This document shows positions 7,981 to 17,009 of a stretch of DNA of 64,000 nucleotides, in pieces. The stretch covers positions 1-64,000 of the forward strand of contig JBAXED010000005.1 of the NCBI GenBank assembly GCA_037140615.1, given 5' to 3'. The position numbers and the translations under genes are program-made. The notes under the pieces are model-generated. The model made no database searches and was not told where the DNA came from. It saw nothing but the letters and a program-made list of their open reading frames with translations. Origin of the DNA: CAINVV01 sp037140615 (lineage in GTDB: Bacteria; Bacteroidota; Bacteroidia; Bacteroidales; Prolixibacteraceae). Numbering within the stretch: the first letter of the stretch is position 1; each line of letters opens with the position of its first letter.

Positions 7981-9209
7981 CCCTGTCTATATCAAGAAAA
8001 AGAATTTTGATCCTGGCAATACTTCTTGTGTTGTTGCTGCTAGCGATATGGATTTCCGGGAGGAAGCAGTCCGCCGGAATCTACAAAGTGAAAAAGGAGA
8101 ATTTTGAGGCCATCATCTCCTGCAAAGGGGAGATCCAGAGTGAAAAGGCCGTCCTGATAAACTTGCCGGATATCTTTGGAAACAGGACCCTTGAGCTCTG
8201 GGATATGCAGATCAAAGACCTGGTACCTGAAGGTTCCATTGTGGCAAAAGGCGACTATGTAGCACTTCTGGATCAGGGAAGAATAAAGCAGCTCAAAGAA
8301 AACAATGAAGAGGTATTGAAGAAAATCCTTTTCAACTACAACGATGCCAAAATTGACAGTGCTGTAGATCTTGTAGCACTTCGCAATGCCACTGACCAAT
8401 TTGCTTTTGATCTCAAAAACAAGCAAATTGAGATGGAACAGGCTGTTTACGAATCTCCCGCTTTCCAGCGGAAAGCGCAAATGGCCTATGACAGGACATT
8501 GAGACAAATGGATGCGAAGGTTCGTGCCTACCTGATGACGCAGAAAACCCTGAGAATTCAAGTATCCCGCGAGGAAGATCGTGTTAAAGAGCTTACACTA
8601 AAAGATCAGAATTATCAAATAGCTTTTGATGCTGCGCGTATCACTGCTCCGCAGGACGGAATGCTTATTTATGGCCGGACATTTGGCAGAGGTGGAAGCC
8701 GGAAACTCACCATTGGCTCGAATGTGAGTATGCAAAATCCGATCATCGCCACACTGCCCGACTTGTCTGTACTTGCTTCAGAAACCTATGTTGAAGAGAT
8801 TTATATTGCGAAGATAAAAATTGGCGACAGTGTCAGGGTGTATATCGATGCGTTAAAAAATCAGCAAAAAATTGGTGTTATCTCGAATATTTCCAATGTC
8901 GGACAGGAGATGTCCGGGTTTGAATCAAAGGTGTTCAAAGTAATCATCAGGATTGCCAGCGATAACAAACGCATCAAGCCAGCCATGACCACCAACAATG
9001 AAATAATAATCTCAAAGGAGCAAAATGTATTGGTGATCCCAAGGGCTGCTTTGTTTTCGGATGGATCGGTTCAATATGTCTACCTCAAAGAATTTAGCGG
9101 AGTAAATACCAGAAATGTCGAATGCGGCAGCCAGAGTGAGAAATTTGTCGTGATCAAAAGCGGACTTGTTGAGGGGGATAAGATTTTGCTTTCGAAACCA
9201 GTTAATTGA
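7977..9209 (+). CDS. Membrane-fusion protein (HlyD/MacA-like efflux adaptor) 2
   Basis: 410 aa. N-terminal membrane anchor (ILILAILLVLLLLAIWIS), split lipoyl domain (ISCKGEIQSEKAVLINLP and later RITAPQDGMLIYGRT), a central coiled-coil hairpin and a beta-barrel (KIGDSVRVYIDA). It is clearly related to adaptor 1, sharing segments such as PIIATLPD and VEEIYIAKIKIGD versus INEIDIAKIKVGQ, so the two probably arose by duplication. They may form a mixed hexameric adaptor ring (inference). It is the last gene of the operon; its stop is followed immediately by a B-type repeat. Confidence 0.9.
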   Translation: MTLSISRKRILILAILLVLLLLAIWISGRKQSAGIYKVKKENFEAIISCKGEIQSEKAVLINLPDIFGNRTLELWDMQIKDLVPEGSIVAKGDYVALLDQGRIKQLKENNEEVLKKILFNYNDAKIDSAVDLVALRNATDQFAFDLKNKQIEMEQAVYESPAFQRKAQMAYDRTLRQMDAKVRAYLMTQKTLRIQVSREEDRVKELTLKDQNYQIAFDAARITAPQDGMLIYGRTFGRGGSRKLTIGSNVSMQNPIIATLPDLSVLASETYVEEIYIAKIKIGDSVRVYIDALKNQQKIGVISNISNVGQEMSGFESKVFKVIIRIASDNKRIKPAMTTNNEIIISKEQNVLVIPRAALFSDGSVQYVYLKEFSGVNTRNVECGSQSEKFVVIKSGLVEGDKILLSKPVN

Positions 9210-9210
9210 A

Positions 9211-9550
9211 AAGTTGAGAGTTGAGAGTTGAGAACTGAGAACTGAGAACTGAGAGTTGAGAACTGAGATTGAGAGTGGGAAGAAGAGAAGATGGGAAAAT
9301 GGGAGGGTGAGAGTATCGGGGCGGCCCTTTTGGTTGTCCAGCATGCCTTCCAGTAAAGGAAGAATTGAAACGGGGAAACAGGGAAGAATGACAGGGCGAG
9401 GGGGAGAGTGGGCGAGTGGAACTCCAGTGATTGAAGCATGAAACGGGGAATTAAAGAAGAACCAAAAATTTTTTCTTTAATTCGTGTAATTTGTGCAATC
9501 CGTGGTTGGCAAGGGGTTAATCTATTTAATCCGTTGTTGCAGTGGATTTG
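9211..9550. repeat. Composite intergenic repeat block (families B, A and G)
   Basis: This gap holds, in order: a family B array (9211-9290, GTTGAGA and ACTGAGA units starting 2 bases after the adaptor stop), a junction with GGGAAGAAGAGAAGATGGGA, an A-type tract (9390-9425, GGCGAGGG and GAGTGG units) and a G-type segment (9451-9547) whose reverse complement includes CCAACCACGGATT and ACAAATTACAC. The reverse-complement order G-A matches 53436-53579, and the A/B junction (TCTTCCCACTCTCAA) recurs at 54594-54690. No gene is convincing in the gap. Confidence 0.7.
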
Positions 9551-9599
9551 TACTTGAATTTTGAGGTAAAGAATCAATAACTATTTTTATAATTTCTTT

Positions 9600-11231
9600 A
9601 TGAGGTATGCAATCTTAGTAGTTTTAGTCATTTTTATCCTTTCCTGTTCGACAGGTTTGAAACCCTCCGGCGAAGATGCCATCCTGTATAAAAACATTGA
9701 GAAGCACATTGCAACGCTCTCATCCGATCGTTTTGCCGGACGAATGCCTACCACCGAAAGTGAAAAATTAACGGTTGATTACATTGCCGGTCAAATGAAA
9801 GAGATTGGACTGGAACCGGCATCCAACGGTAGTTATTTTCAGGAAGTCCCGATTCTGGCGGTCAATTCCCGCATCTCCAATACCCTTGATTTTGAAACGC
9901 CCAAAGGTCCCATCAAACTTCAGAAAATTGTTGATTATGTATCCTTTTCCAGACGAGTGGAAAATGAACTTTCGCTCGATCAGTCTGAGCTTGTTTTTGC
10001 CGGATTTGGCATTACGGCACCCGAATACAACCGGGATGATTTTCAGGGGATGGACCTGACCGGGAAGACCATCCTGGTATTTGTGAACGATCCGGGTTAC
10101 GGAACCAGTGAAAGCTATTTCAAAGGCAATACCATGACCTATTACGGCCGGTGGACCTATAAATTCGAAGAGGCAGCACGCCGCGGAGCCAAAGGTTGTA
10201 TCATCATTCATGAAACCGGTCAGGCAGGATACCCCTGGAATGTCGTCCGCAACAATGGCGAAACGACGAAACTCTATTTGAAACCGGAAAATGGTTACAA
10301 AGATCGTTGCGCCTTCGAAGGCTGGATTTCTAAAACGGCGGCAGAACAGCTTTTTTCGGCCTGCGGAATGAGCTTCGAACAGGCAAAGAAGATGGCACTG
10401 GCAAAAGATTTTAAACCACAACTGTTGCCGGTAAAAGTATCTGGCAAAATCTATAACCAATTTGAGACCAAAACTTCGGTCAATGTTTGCGGATTGATTC
10501 GTGGAAGCAAGTACCCAGACGAGGTGGTCGTGTACACCGCCCATTGGGACCATCTGGGTATTGGCACAAAAGTGAACGGCGACAGTATTTACAATGGTGC
10601 CACCGACAATGCCAGTGCCGTTGCCTGGATGCTGGAGATGGCACGTGCGTTTAAATCAGCGAAACCGCTTGAGCGCTCCCTGCTGTTTTTATCTGTGACC
10701 TGCGAAGAATCAGGACTGCTGGGATCAGGATATTATGCGGAACATCCCTTCTTCCCGATGAACAAGACAGTGGCTGTTATCAACACCGATGTTCTGCTGT
10801 TTTTGGGAAAATTTAAAGATGTAATGCTTACCGGATCAGGGCAGTCAGAGCTAGACAGCTGGGTGGAAAAAGAGGCTGTCAAACAGGGCAGGTATCTGGC
10901 CCCGGATCCAAATCCTGAGAATGGCATGTTTTTTCGCTCCGATCAGTTTCCATTTGTCAAGCAGGGTGTTCCGGCGATTTACGCCAAGGGTTATGTCGAT
11001 GCTGAAAAATATGGTAAGGAGAAAACCCTGGAGATTGTAAATCGTTACTGGAAGGAAACTTATCATACACCATCCGATGAATATCGTCCAGAAAGAGATG
11101 ATCTTAACGGAGTTTTAGAGGATGCCAAACTGCTCTATCATGTTGGCTCAGATCTGGCAAATTCAAGGGCTTGGCCGGTTTGGAACAAAGATTCGGAGTT
11201 CAGAACAATCAGGGAGCAGTCGCGGAAATAA
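9600..11231 (+). CDS. M28-family zinc aminopeptidase (lipoprotein, PA domain)
   Basis: 543 aa. An N-terminal signal with lipobox (IFILSC) suggests a lipid-anchored envelope protein. A PA (protease-associated) insert spans about residues 115-290, followed by the M28 catalytic core. Zinc ligands and catalytic residues are visible as TAHWDHLG (about 311-318), GATDNASAVA (about 331-340), CEESGLLGSG, NTDVLL and YHTPSDEY. The family removes N-terminal amino acids from peptides. It stands alone after the efflux operon, but another envelope peptidase (S46) lies 3 kb away, so the two could cooperate in peptide use (inference). The specificity is not evident. Confidence 0.92.
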   Translation: MRYAILVVLVIFILSCSTGLKPSGEDAILYKNIEKHIATLSSDRFAGRMPTTESEKLTVDYIAGQMKEIGLEPASNGSYFQEVPILAVNSRISNTLDFETPKGPIKLQKIVDYVSFSRRVENELSLDQSELVFAGFGITAPEYNRDDFQGMDLTGKTILVFVNDPGYGTSESYFKGNTMTYYGRWTYKFEEAARRGAKGCIIIHETGQAGYPWNVVRNNGETTKLYLKPENGYKDRCAFEGWISKTAAEQLFSACGMSFEQAKKMALAKDFKPQLLPVKVSGKIYNQFETKTSVNVCGLIRGSKYPDEVVVYTAHWDHLGIGTKVNGDSIYNGATDNASAVAWMLEMARAFKSAKPLERSLLFLSVTCEESGLLGSGYYAEHPFFPMNKTVAVINTDVLLFLGKFKDVMLTGSGQSELDSWVEKEAVKQGRYLAPDPNPENGMFFRSDQFPFVKQGVPAIYAKGYVDAEKYGKEKTLEIVNRYWKETYHTPSDEYRPERDDLNGVLEDAKLLYHVGSDLANSRAWPVWNKDSEFRTIREQSRK

Positions 11232-11258
11232 ACTTAATTTCGTTAAGCTGTCTTTACA

Positions 11259-11627
11259 TTATCTGGTTAGTTGATAATCGTTTATGAGCAATCCTGGGGA
11301 GAGATTCAATCTTGGAGTTAATTTTCGAATCATTTCAACTGTCAATTTACGTTTACGGTTAAGAATCTCAGAGACCCTACTTTTGCCTCCAATGGCATCA
11401 ATTAGATCAATCTGCTTAAGCTGCATTTCTTCCATCCTTATCTTAATGGCTTCAATAGGGTCCGGAGACTCGATGGGATAATGTTTTTTCTCATATTCGT
11501 CAATTATTAAACCAAGAATATCAGCCTCATCACTTTCGTTAGTTCCTGCAGGTGCATCAAATATTTCTTCAAGTCTTTTTAAGGACATCTTGTAATCTTC
11601 TTCAGTCTTTATTGGTTTTAAATTCAT
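11259..11627 (-). CDS. higA: HigA-type antitoxin (XRE helix-turn-helix)
   Basis: 122 aa. The C-terminal half is an XRE-type helix-turn-helix (IKIRMEEMQLKQIDLIDAIG, then GKSRVSEILNRKRKLTVEMI, about residues 63-105); the acidic N-terminal half should bind the toxin. It follows the HigB-like toxin by 12 bases on the same strand, the toxin-first order typical of higBA. It should neutralise the toxin and repress the shared promoter upstream of the toxin gene. Confidence 0.88.
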   Translation of the reverse strand: MNLKPIKTEEDYKMSLKRLEEIFDAPAGTNESDEADILGLIIDEYEKKHYPIESPDPIEAIKIRMEEMQLKQIDLIDAIGGKSRVSEILNRKRKLTVEMIRKLTPRLNLSPGLLINDYQLTR

Positions 11628-11639
11628 CGGTTCAGATCT

Positions 11640-11936
11640 TTAAATTGTGCTTACGTCAATCCTATTATATTCCTCATGAGTTCCAATAAACCGGATAAAA
11701 ATCCATTGTTTCTCAAAATTAAACTTTGCTACTAACCTGTAGGAATTGCCTTTGATGTTAAAGACAATCCGACTGTCCTTTAGAATACTTGCATTTCCAT
11801 AAGTCTGTTTTACTTCATTCGGTGATTTCCATTCCGTATTCATTGCAGTATCATACCAGGTTTTTAAATACTGCTCAGAATCAGGATGACTTTCCCAAAA
11901 TTCTCTCAAAGTACTTTTTGCATAGATTCTTTCCAT
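11640..11936 (-). CDS. higB: HigB-type toxin (RelE superfamily mRNA interferase)
   Basis: 98 aa, matching the HigB_toxin family in length and motifs: IYAKSTLREFWESHPDSEQ at the N-terminus, then SPNEVKQTYGNASIL, IVFNIKGNSYRLVAKFNF and the C-terminal FIRFIGTHEEYNRID. These toxins cleave mRNA on translating ribosomes. The toxin gene comes first and the antitoxin second. The pair sits alone between two peptidase genes of opposite strand, a common setting for a mobile stress module. Confidence 0.92.
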   Translation of the reverse strand: MERIYAKSTLREFWESHPDSEQYLKTWYDTAMNTEWKSPNEVKQTYGNASILKDSRIVFNIKGNSYRLVAKFNFEKQWIFIRFIGTHEEYNRIDVSTI

Positions 11937-12244
11937 TTAAACATTACCTGAATGCAAAGATAATAAAAAAATTCTCAATTTGGGAACTTTTATGTGTCGT
12001 TTGTGTTTTTGACATTTTTGCCATGGCTTAACTGTCGTGTGTTGGAAAATACGGTCGAATACTCAGACGAAAGTTGTATTATCTTTTCACTTTTAGTTAA
12101 ACCATATTCAGCCAATTCAGTCAATGTATCGTAAATGATTAAGGCACCACACATTGCTAAGAATTCTCATTTTTTACTACGAGCAATTTTATTATCATTG
12201 TTTGGTGCAATACTCTAGTTAACAAGCCAAATTCAATTCTAAAC
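11937..12244. other. Intergenic region upstream of higB and the S46 peptidase
   Basis: 308 bases between two divergent genes, AT-rich. It must contain both promoters, but no clear TAnnTTTG element was placed. A minus-strand stretch of ~50 codons around 12010-12150 reads like protein (IIYDTLTELAEYGLTKSEKI) without a convincing start or family, and could be a gene remnant. Confidence 0.4.
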
Positions 12245-14398
12245 ATGAAGAACTTAAGGAAAATCGGATTACTATTCTTGTCTATCCTAATTTTGTCTAT
12301 GGGCTCGCTGCGCGCAGACGAAGGCATGTGGATGCTACCGCTGATTCAGAAGCTGAACAGCAAAAAAATGTCGGAGATTGGTTTTAAACTCTCTGCCAAA
12401 GACATTTACGACATCAACAACTCAAGCCTGAAAGATGCCGTGCTCCATTTCGGAGGAGGCTGCACAGCAGAGGTGATCTCTAAAGACGGTCTCGTTCTGA
12501 CCAACCACCATTGTGGTTACGGAACCATTCAAAAACTCAGCACCGTCGACCATGACTATCTTCAAAACGGATACTGGGCCATGAACCACGACGAAGAACT
12601 CCCAGCCAAAGGATTGACTGTCATCTTCCTCGATCGTTTCGAAGATGTGACCAAGGCTGTGATTGATGCCATGGATGCCGCCAAAGATCCCAAGGCAAAG
12701 GACGAAGCCTTCAGAACCGTATCGGACCAGCTAACTGCAAAGGCTGTGGGCGACAGCAAATTCCTAAGAGCCCGCGTGGTTTCTTTCTTTGGCGACAACC
12801 AATATTACATGGTGGTGTCCAAAACTTACAGCGACATCCGTTTTGTAGGCGCTCCCCCCTCCTCCATCGGCAAATTTGGTGGCGAGACTGACAACTGGAT
12901 GTGGCCCCGCCATACCGGTGATTTCAGCATGTTCAGGATTTATGCTGACAAAGACAACAATCCGGCAGAATTTTCGAAGGACAACGTTCCTTATCAACCA
13001 AAGAAATTCCTGACTATTTCACTGAAGGGAATGAACCAGAACGATCCGGCGATGATCATCGGCTATCCCGGCAGGACCAACCGTTTCATGACTTCCTACG
13101 AAGTGAAGGAGACCAGCGAAGTGACCAATGCCGTGACCATCCTGGTAAGGAATGTACGTCAGGGTATTATTTGGGCTGATATGGAAGCCAATCCAAAAGT
13201 TAGATTGCAGTATGCCAGCAAATATGCAGGCTCGGCCAATTCCTGGAAGAAATCCCTGGGTATGAACGAGACTTTTGCCAAATTGAATGTGTACGAAAGA
13301 AGAGCCGCCGAGGAGAAAATTTTCAGCGAGTGGGTAGCTGCTGACCCGGCCAGAGTAGAAAAATATGGCAAGGCCTTGTCTGAAGTGAAGGAGGCCATCG
13401 AAGGAAGAGCCAAACTTCTTTATATATCAAAATATTATCAGGAGGCCCTCAGCCCAATTGAACTAACTTCTTCTGCTTCCCGTCTTGGTCCACAGGTCGA
13501 AAGACCCGGAAGAGAAGGCAGAGGCGGCGGTGGAGGCAGACCTGGCTTCCAGATGAATCCGTCAGATTTTTACAAAGATTACAATGTTACCACGGATATA
13601 AAAGTGGCCAAAGCCCTGATTAAGCTTTTCAGGGATAAGGTGCCGGCAAGTGAACTTCCCGCATTTTACAAAACTATTGATGCTGATTACCAAGGCAATG
13701 TAGATTCATATGTGGATGCTATGTTCGCTCAATCGGTGTACGTTTCAGAAGAAAAACTCAAAGCGGCACAGGCCGGAGATAAAAAAGCAATGGAGACCGA
13801 TCTTGCTTTTGTGGCAGGAAAGGATATTTCGGCTGCTTCAATGAAATACAGCATGGAGCTTGAAAAATACCGCGCCCAATATGCCAAAGGTCAAAAACTA
13901 TACATTGCCGGCATGCTGGAAATGAAGGCAGGACAGGCCATCTACCCCGATGCCAACTCCACCATGCGTCTGACATTTGGAAAAGTTCTGAATTATTCGC
14001 CAAAAGACGGTGTGATTTATGATTTTGTCACTACCATGGATGGTGTTATGCAGAAAGAAGATCCGAAAAATTATGAGTTCACCGTTCCGGCCAAGCTAAA
14101 GGAACTTTACAAAGCCAAAGATTTCGGACAATATGCGCTGAAAGACGGTCGTATGCCAGTGGCTTTCCTTACCAACAACGATATTACAGGTGGTAATTCT
14201 GGAAGTCCGGTGATGAACAAAAAAGGCGAACTAATTGGCACCGCCTTCGATGGCAACTGGGAGTCCATGAGCAGCGACATCATCTTTGAACCCTCTTTGC
14301 AAAGGTGTATCAATGTGGATATTCGCTATACCCTGTTTATCATGGATAAATTTGGCGGAGCCGGATATTTGCTCAATGAAATGAAGATTGTGAAATAA
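12245..14398 (+). CDS. S46-family dipeptidyl peptidase (DPP7/DPP11 type)
   Basis: 717 aa with a signal peptide (FLSILILSMGSLRA) and the family start DEGMWMLPLI. The chymotrypsin-like catalytic residues are visible: His in LTNHHCGYG (about residue 86), Asp within DNWMWPRHTGDFSMFR, and Ser in GGNSGSPVMN (about 652). A helical domain fills the middle. S46 enzymes release N-terminal dipeptides in the periplasm. In characterised members the residue 18 positions after the Ser sets P1 preference, Gly in DPP7 and Arg in DPP11; here it is Gly (AFDGNWE), which points to hydrophobic or broad specificity (inference). A Gly-rich insert (REGRGGGGGRPG, about residue 424) is unusual. Confidence 0.95.
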   Translation: MKNLRKIGLLFLSILILSMGSLRADEGMWMLPLIQKLNSKKMSEIGFKLSAKDIYDINNSSLKDAVLHFGGGCTAEVISKDGLVLTNHHCGYGTIQKLSTVDHDYLQNGYWAMNHDEELPAKGLTVIFLDRFEDVTKAVIDAMDAAKDPKAKDEAFRTVSDQLTAKAVGDSKFLRARVVSFFGDNQYYMVVSKTYSDIRFVGAPPSSIGKFGGETDNWMWPRHTGDFSMFRIYADKDNNPAEFSKDNVPYQPKKFLTISLKGMNQNDPAMIIGYPGRTNRFMTSYEVKETSEVTNAVTILVRNVRQGIIWADMEANPKVRLQYASKYAGSANSWKKSLGMNETFAKLNVYERRAAEEKIFSEWVAADPARVEKYGKALSEVKEAIEGRAKLLYISKYYQEALSPIELTSSASRLGPQVERPGREGRGGGGGRPGFQMNPSDFYKDYNVTTDIKVAKALIKLFRDKVPASELPAFYKTIDADYQGNVDSYVDAMFAQSVYVSEEKLKAAQAGDKKAMETDLAFVAGKDISAASMKYSMELEKYRAQYAKGQKLYIAGMLEMKAGQAIYPDANSTMRLTFGKVLNYSPKDGVIYDFVTTMDGVMQKEDPKNYEFTVPAKLKELYKAKDFGQYALKDGRMPVAFLTNNDITGGNSGSPVMNKKGELIGTAFDGNWESMSSDIIFEPSLQRCINVDIRYTLFIMDKFGGAGYLLNEMKIVK

Positions 14399-14409
14399 AC
14401 AAAATTAAT

Positions 14410-14427
14410 TTAAACCTGTCAGGTTTA
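14410..14427. repeat. Family E palindrome (TAAACCTGTCAGGTTTA)
   Basis: A 17-nt dyad with 7-bp arms around GTC, 12 bases after the S46 stop. The same AACCTGACAGGTT core forms larger hairpins at 15960-15993 and 23496-23530, so it is a dispersed family in this window. Confidence 0.6.
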
Positions 14428-14439
14428 AATTTTTCACTA

Positions 14440-14476
14440 AAAATCCCTCAAGATTTTAAAAACCTTGAGGGATTTT
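14440..14476. terminator. Bidirectional intrinsic terminator
   Basis: 13-bp perfect stem AAAATCCCTCAAG / CTTGAGGGATTTT (14440-14452 and 14464-14476) with an 11-base loop. A T-rich tract follows on the plus strand (CTTTTTATATTTT) and A/T-rich sequence flanks the other side. It lies between the convergent S46 and glycoside hydrolase genes and can serve both. Confidence 0.8.
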
Positions 14477-14495
14477 CTTTTTATATTTTGTCGCC

Positions 14496-15932
14496 CTATT
14501 TACCGTCAAAATAGTCGATCAGATTGTACACCTGGCTATTCAGCTCCCTCATTTTATCCATCATAGGTTGCCACACTTCGTAATAATTATTCACAATTCC
14601 TTTGTTGGCATCAGTATTGGAGGGATCAACACCTTTGGCATCCGGATCGTTGTCCTGGTATTTGAAATAGTGCCATCCAACGCAATTTTTTGATTCGATC
14701 AAAGCCAGATTGTAGTTTTGATAAAACAATCCCCTGTCCTTTTGTGTCCTGACAATCCAGCCGGCTCCACTTTGATTGGGCATGCCCGAATCTTCTCCCT
14801 TGGTATAATATTCAGTGATTATAAATGGTCTTCCTGTCCATTTTGTCCAGTTGGCCAACTGAGCTGAGTCGGGTGTCCAGTAATTGTAATAATTGTTCGA
14901 CACAACATCCAGGTATTTACCGACAGCGGTCATGAATTTCTCATGGTTCTTCTCCTCACTGTAAAACCTTGCACCAATATACATGTGGTTGGGATCATAT
15001 TTTTTTATAGCCTTTGAGATAATTGAGAAGTACTTCTCCCCTACCAGTGCCATGAACTCTTCACGGTGTTCGTCAGTAATCTGTTCTTTGGAAATCCCCT
15101 TGTCTTTTAGCCATTGTTCAGCAGCCTTCCGGCCGGATTCGGAATCAGGCAAAGCGAGAAAATTATCGAGTGATTTCAATTTAAATGGCATCTCATTGTC
15201 TGAAAAATAGCCAAAAAGATTCGGATCATCCTTGAAGGCAATAACCTGTCGGGCATGGCTGTCGCAGAAGGTTTCGAAGCCCGGATCAAAGACAAAGATC
15301 GCATCATTTGGATACCCCGTATGCCCGGGTTGCTGGAAAGTTCCTCCCCTCACCCTGCCATAACCACTCATAAAATTCCAGTTGATGGTATAAGCCAATG
15401 GTTTTTCGATCGTGCGATTGGCTTCGACTATTGACTGGTAGTCAGACCATGATCCGGCGCAATTGAAGCCGTTTTGCTGCAACATTCCGATGGTCTGTTT
15501 CATCCAGTTCTGCGGCGTTCCAAATTTGTCAATTACTGCTTTCTCATTGCGGGGAGATTTTCCCATCGAGATACTGTTGATGGCCATGTTAAAATAGAGG
15601 CAACCTTCGGGGTCAACTCCCCACCAACGATCTCCGATCTTTTCCACATGAAAGAATCCGGTGGTGGTTGCTCTTTGTTTTTTTAAACCACCATATTTGT
15701 TTATTGCCGGCCCTTTTTTTACCGGATGAAAACCAGTCAGCAAATCGACAGTGCGGGTCTGAAAAGGCTCATAAGCCGTATACAAGGATTTTCCATTTTT
15801 GGAAATCCGTTTTTGGGCATCCACCATAATATACTGTTGGCCTTGCTTTCCTGCAGGCGCATCTTTTTTCTGACCAAAAAGCAGAGGGCAGCTGAACAGC
15901 AGCATAACCACTGCGGTAAATATTTTAATCAT
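14496..15932 (-). CDS. Glycoside hydrolase-like TIM-barrel protein (GH50 agarase-like)
   Basis: 478 aa with a hydrophobic signal peptide (TAVVMLLFSCPLLFGQ; the Cys could also be a lipobox). The segment FFHVEKIGDRWWGVDPEGCL resembles the start of agarase-like barrels. Likely catalytic carboxylates are the Glu of YFSDNEMPF (about residue 233, general acid) and of FIITEYYTKGED (about residue 375, nucleophile), with the aromatic WHYFKYQDND near the end. The fold and family group are inferred from motifs; the substrate is unknown. It follows the DUF6807 gene by ~70 bases on the same strand, so the two are probably co-transcribed within a sugar-catabolic island. Confidence 0.7.
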   Translation of the reverse strand: MIKIFTAVVMLLFSCPLLFGQKKDAPAGKQGQQYIMVDAQKRISKNGKSLYTAYEPFQTRTVDLLTGFHPVKKGPAINKYGGLKKQRATTTGFFHVEKIGDRWWGVDPEGCLYFNMAINSISMGKSPRNEKAVIDKFGTPQNWMKQTIGMLQQNGFNCAGSWSDYQSIVEANRTIEKPLAYTINWNFMSGYGRVRGGTFQQPGHTGYPNDAIFVFDPGFETFCDSHARQVIAFKDDPNLFGYFSDNEMPFKLKSLDNFLALPDSESGRKAAEQWLKDKGISKEQITDEHREEFMALVGEKYFSIISKAIKKYDPNHMYIGARFYSEEKNHEKFMTAVGKYLDVVSNNYYNYWTPDSAQLANWTKWTGRPFIITEYYTKGEDSGMPNQSGAGWIVRTQKDRGLFYQNYNLALIESKNCVGWHYFKYQDNDPDAKGVDPSNTDANKGIVNNYYEVWQPMMDKMRELNSQVYNLIDYFDGK

Positions 15933-15959
15933 TTAATATGGATTTAAAATCAGGATATT

Positions 15960-15993
15960 AAACCTGACAGGTTTTTGGAAACCTGTCAGGTTT
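15960..15993. repeat. Family E hairpin, 14-bp stem
   Basis: Arms AAACCTGACAGGTT (15960-15973) and AACCTGTCAGGTTT (15980-15993) are perfectly complementary with a 6-base loop. Each arm is itself nearly palindromic. It lies between the DUF6807 stop and the downstream hydrolase start and could attenuate read-through or stabilise mRNA ends. Confidence 0.7.
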
Positions 15994-16003
15994 GAAATAA
16001 CCA

Positions 16004-16897
16004 CTATTTTTTGTACTGTTCAAAGATTTCTGCCACCTTGGCATCCACCGAATTGCCTCCGTGGACAAGCACCCTGTAGCGCAGCAACAACTTTTCCCCT
16101 TTCTTCAGGATTGTCTCCTTGTCATCAGCCGGCCAGTACATGGGTGTTGGAGATATAAAACCATAGTCACGGGTGAACCAGGGTGAAGGATACCACGGAT
16201 TGGACGGGTGTTGAAGAATCGCTAACCCTTCGATATAATCACCTCTCTTGCCGGAAAAGTCCATCCAGGCAGAACTCTTTCCAAAGGTGGCCTTTTCACC
16301 GCTATCCCCCTCTGCATTTACCAAAGTCCCTCCATTTTTAACGGAGAGGTCGGCAGCCATACGTGCACTGAAAAGAGAGTGATTGGTCTTTTTGATGGTC
16401 ACATCCAACAGCATTTCCATGGTAATTTCTGCATCAATTTGCTTGACAGTGGCAGATGGCGAAGTGATGGTAAATTTCCGGCTATCCTTGACCGGGGAAG
16501 CGGCACCCGGCCTGCTCCAGATGCATTCATCCGTGATCAGTACCGTATCTCCGCCTTCTTTCAAAATCTCTGCATTGACTGAAATAATCCGTCCACGCTC
16601 CAGACCCTCCTGCCAGTAGTTTCCGCCATTAACCTGGTCACAACCAAAGAAAAGTGAACTATGGTGCGGATATTCTCCGTTGCGCATGGAGGTAACAGAA
16701 CCACCTGACAAGGGACCATTTACCGGGTAGAAAAAAGGGTATTTCTCGTCGGAGGAGCAAATGTAACTGGTGAAATATTTGCCGTCAATCGTTACATTGA
16801 TTTTGGATCCGACTTTCACTGCGGTAATTTTTGCCGCTTGAAGCTGGACGAAACCAATCATCAACAATAAAGCGAAAAAAAATTTTATCTTATTCAT
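16004..16897 (-). CDS. DUF6807 (PmoA-annotated) secreted protein
   Basis: 297 aa from the ATG at 16897 (MNKIKFFFALLLMIGFVQLQ), chosen over the ATG at 16909 because the signal peptide starts there. Family landmarks are the N-terminal FTSYICSSDEKYPFFYPVNG, the MRNGEYPHHSSLFFG motif (about residues 72-86) and the C-terminal LLRYRVLVHGG. Despite the family's historical name (methane oxygenase PmoA), there is no membrane monooxygenase here; the His-rich site and the galactose-mutarotase-like beta layout suggest a carbohydrate-acting periplasmic protein (inference). A second DUF6807 domain occurs in the ThuA fusion nearby. A D-type repeat fills its 5' leader. Confidence 0.82.
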   Translation of the reverse strand: MNKIKFFFALLLMIGFVQLQAAKITAVKVGSKINVTIDGKYFTSYICSSDEKYPFFYPVNGPLSGGSVTSMRNGEYPHHSSLFFGCDQVNGGNYWQEGLERGRIISVNAEILKEGGDTVLITDECIWSRPGAASPVKDSRKFTITSPSATVKQIDAEITMEMLLDVTIKKTNHSLFSARMAADLSVKNGGTLVNAEGDSGEKATFGKSSAWMDFSGKRGDYIEGLAILQHPSNPWYPSPWFTRDYGFISPTPMYWPADDKETILKKGEKLLLRYRVLVHGGNSVDAKVAEIFEQYKK

Positions 16898-16910
16898 TAT
16901 CATAGACATA

Positions 16911-16968
16911 AAAAGTGACTAAAGTGAACTAGAGTGAGCTAAAGTGAGCTAAAGTGACTAAAGTTTAG
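16911..16968. repeat. Family D repeat in the DUF6807 leader
   Basis: Units of 8-10 nt (GTGACTAAA, GTGAACTAGA, GTGAGCTAAA) repeated about six times. On the mRNA strand of the downstream gene it reads CTTTAGTCA/CTTTAGCTCA, ending ~14 bases before the ATG. Same family and orientation relative to the gene as at 22067-22111 and 48561-48594. Confidence 0.75.
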
Positions 16969-17009
16969 GGAAAAGACAAACGGGAATCTTCGGGGAAGTT
17001 TCATTCATT

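Noticed and set aside
9211..9550. Insertion sequence or MITE
   Set aside because: No transposase, no terminal inverted repeats or target duplication visible; the block is built of short tandem units.
9080..9577. 165-codon minus-strand frame over the 9211-9550 gap
   Set aside because: Mostly a translation of B/A/G repeats (runs of SQFS and SLPL), no domain.
12010..12150. Protein-like minus-strand stretch upstream of the S46 gene
   Set aside because: ~50 codons, no good start, no recognised domain; mentioned only as a possible remnant.
16004..16897. Methane monooxygenase subunit PmoA
   Set aside because: It is a soluble secreted DUF6807 protein with none of the membrane-subunit features; the label comes from family naming.
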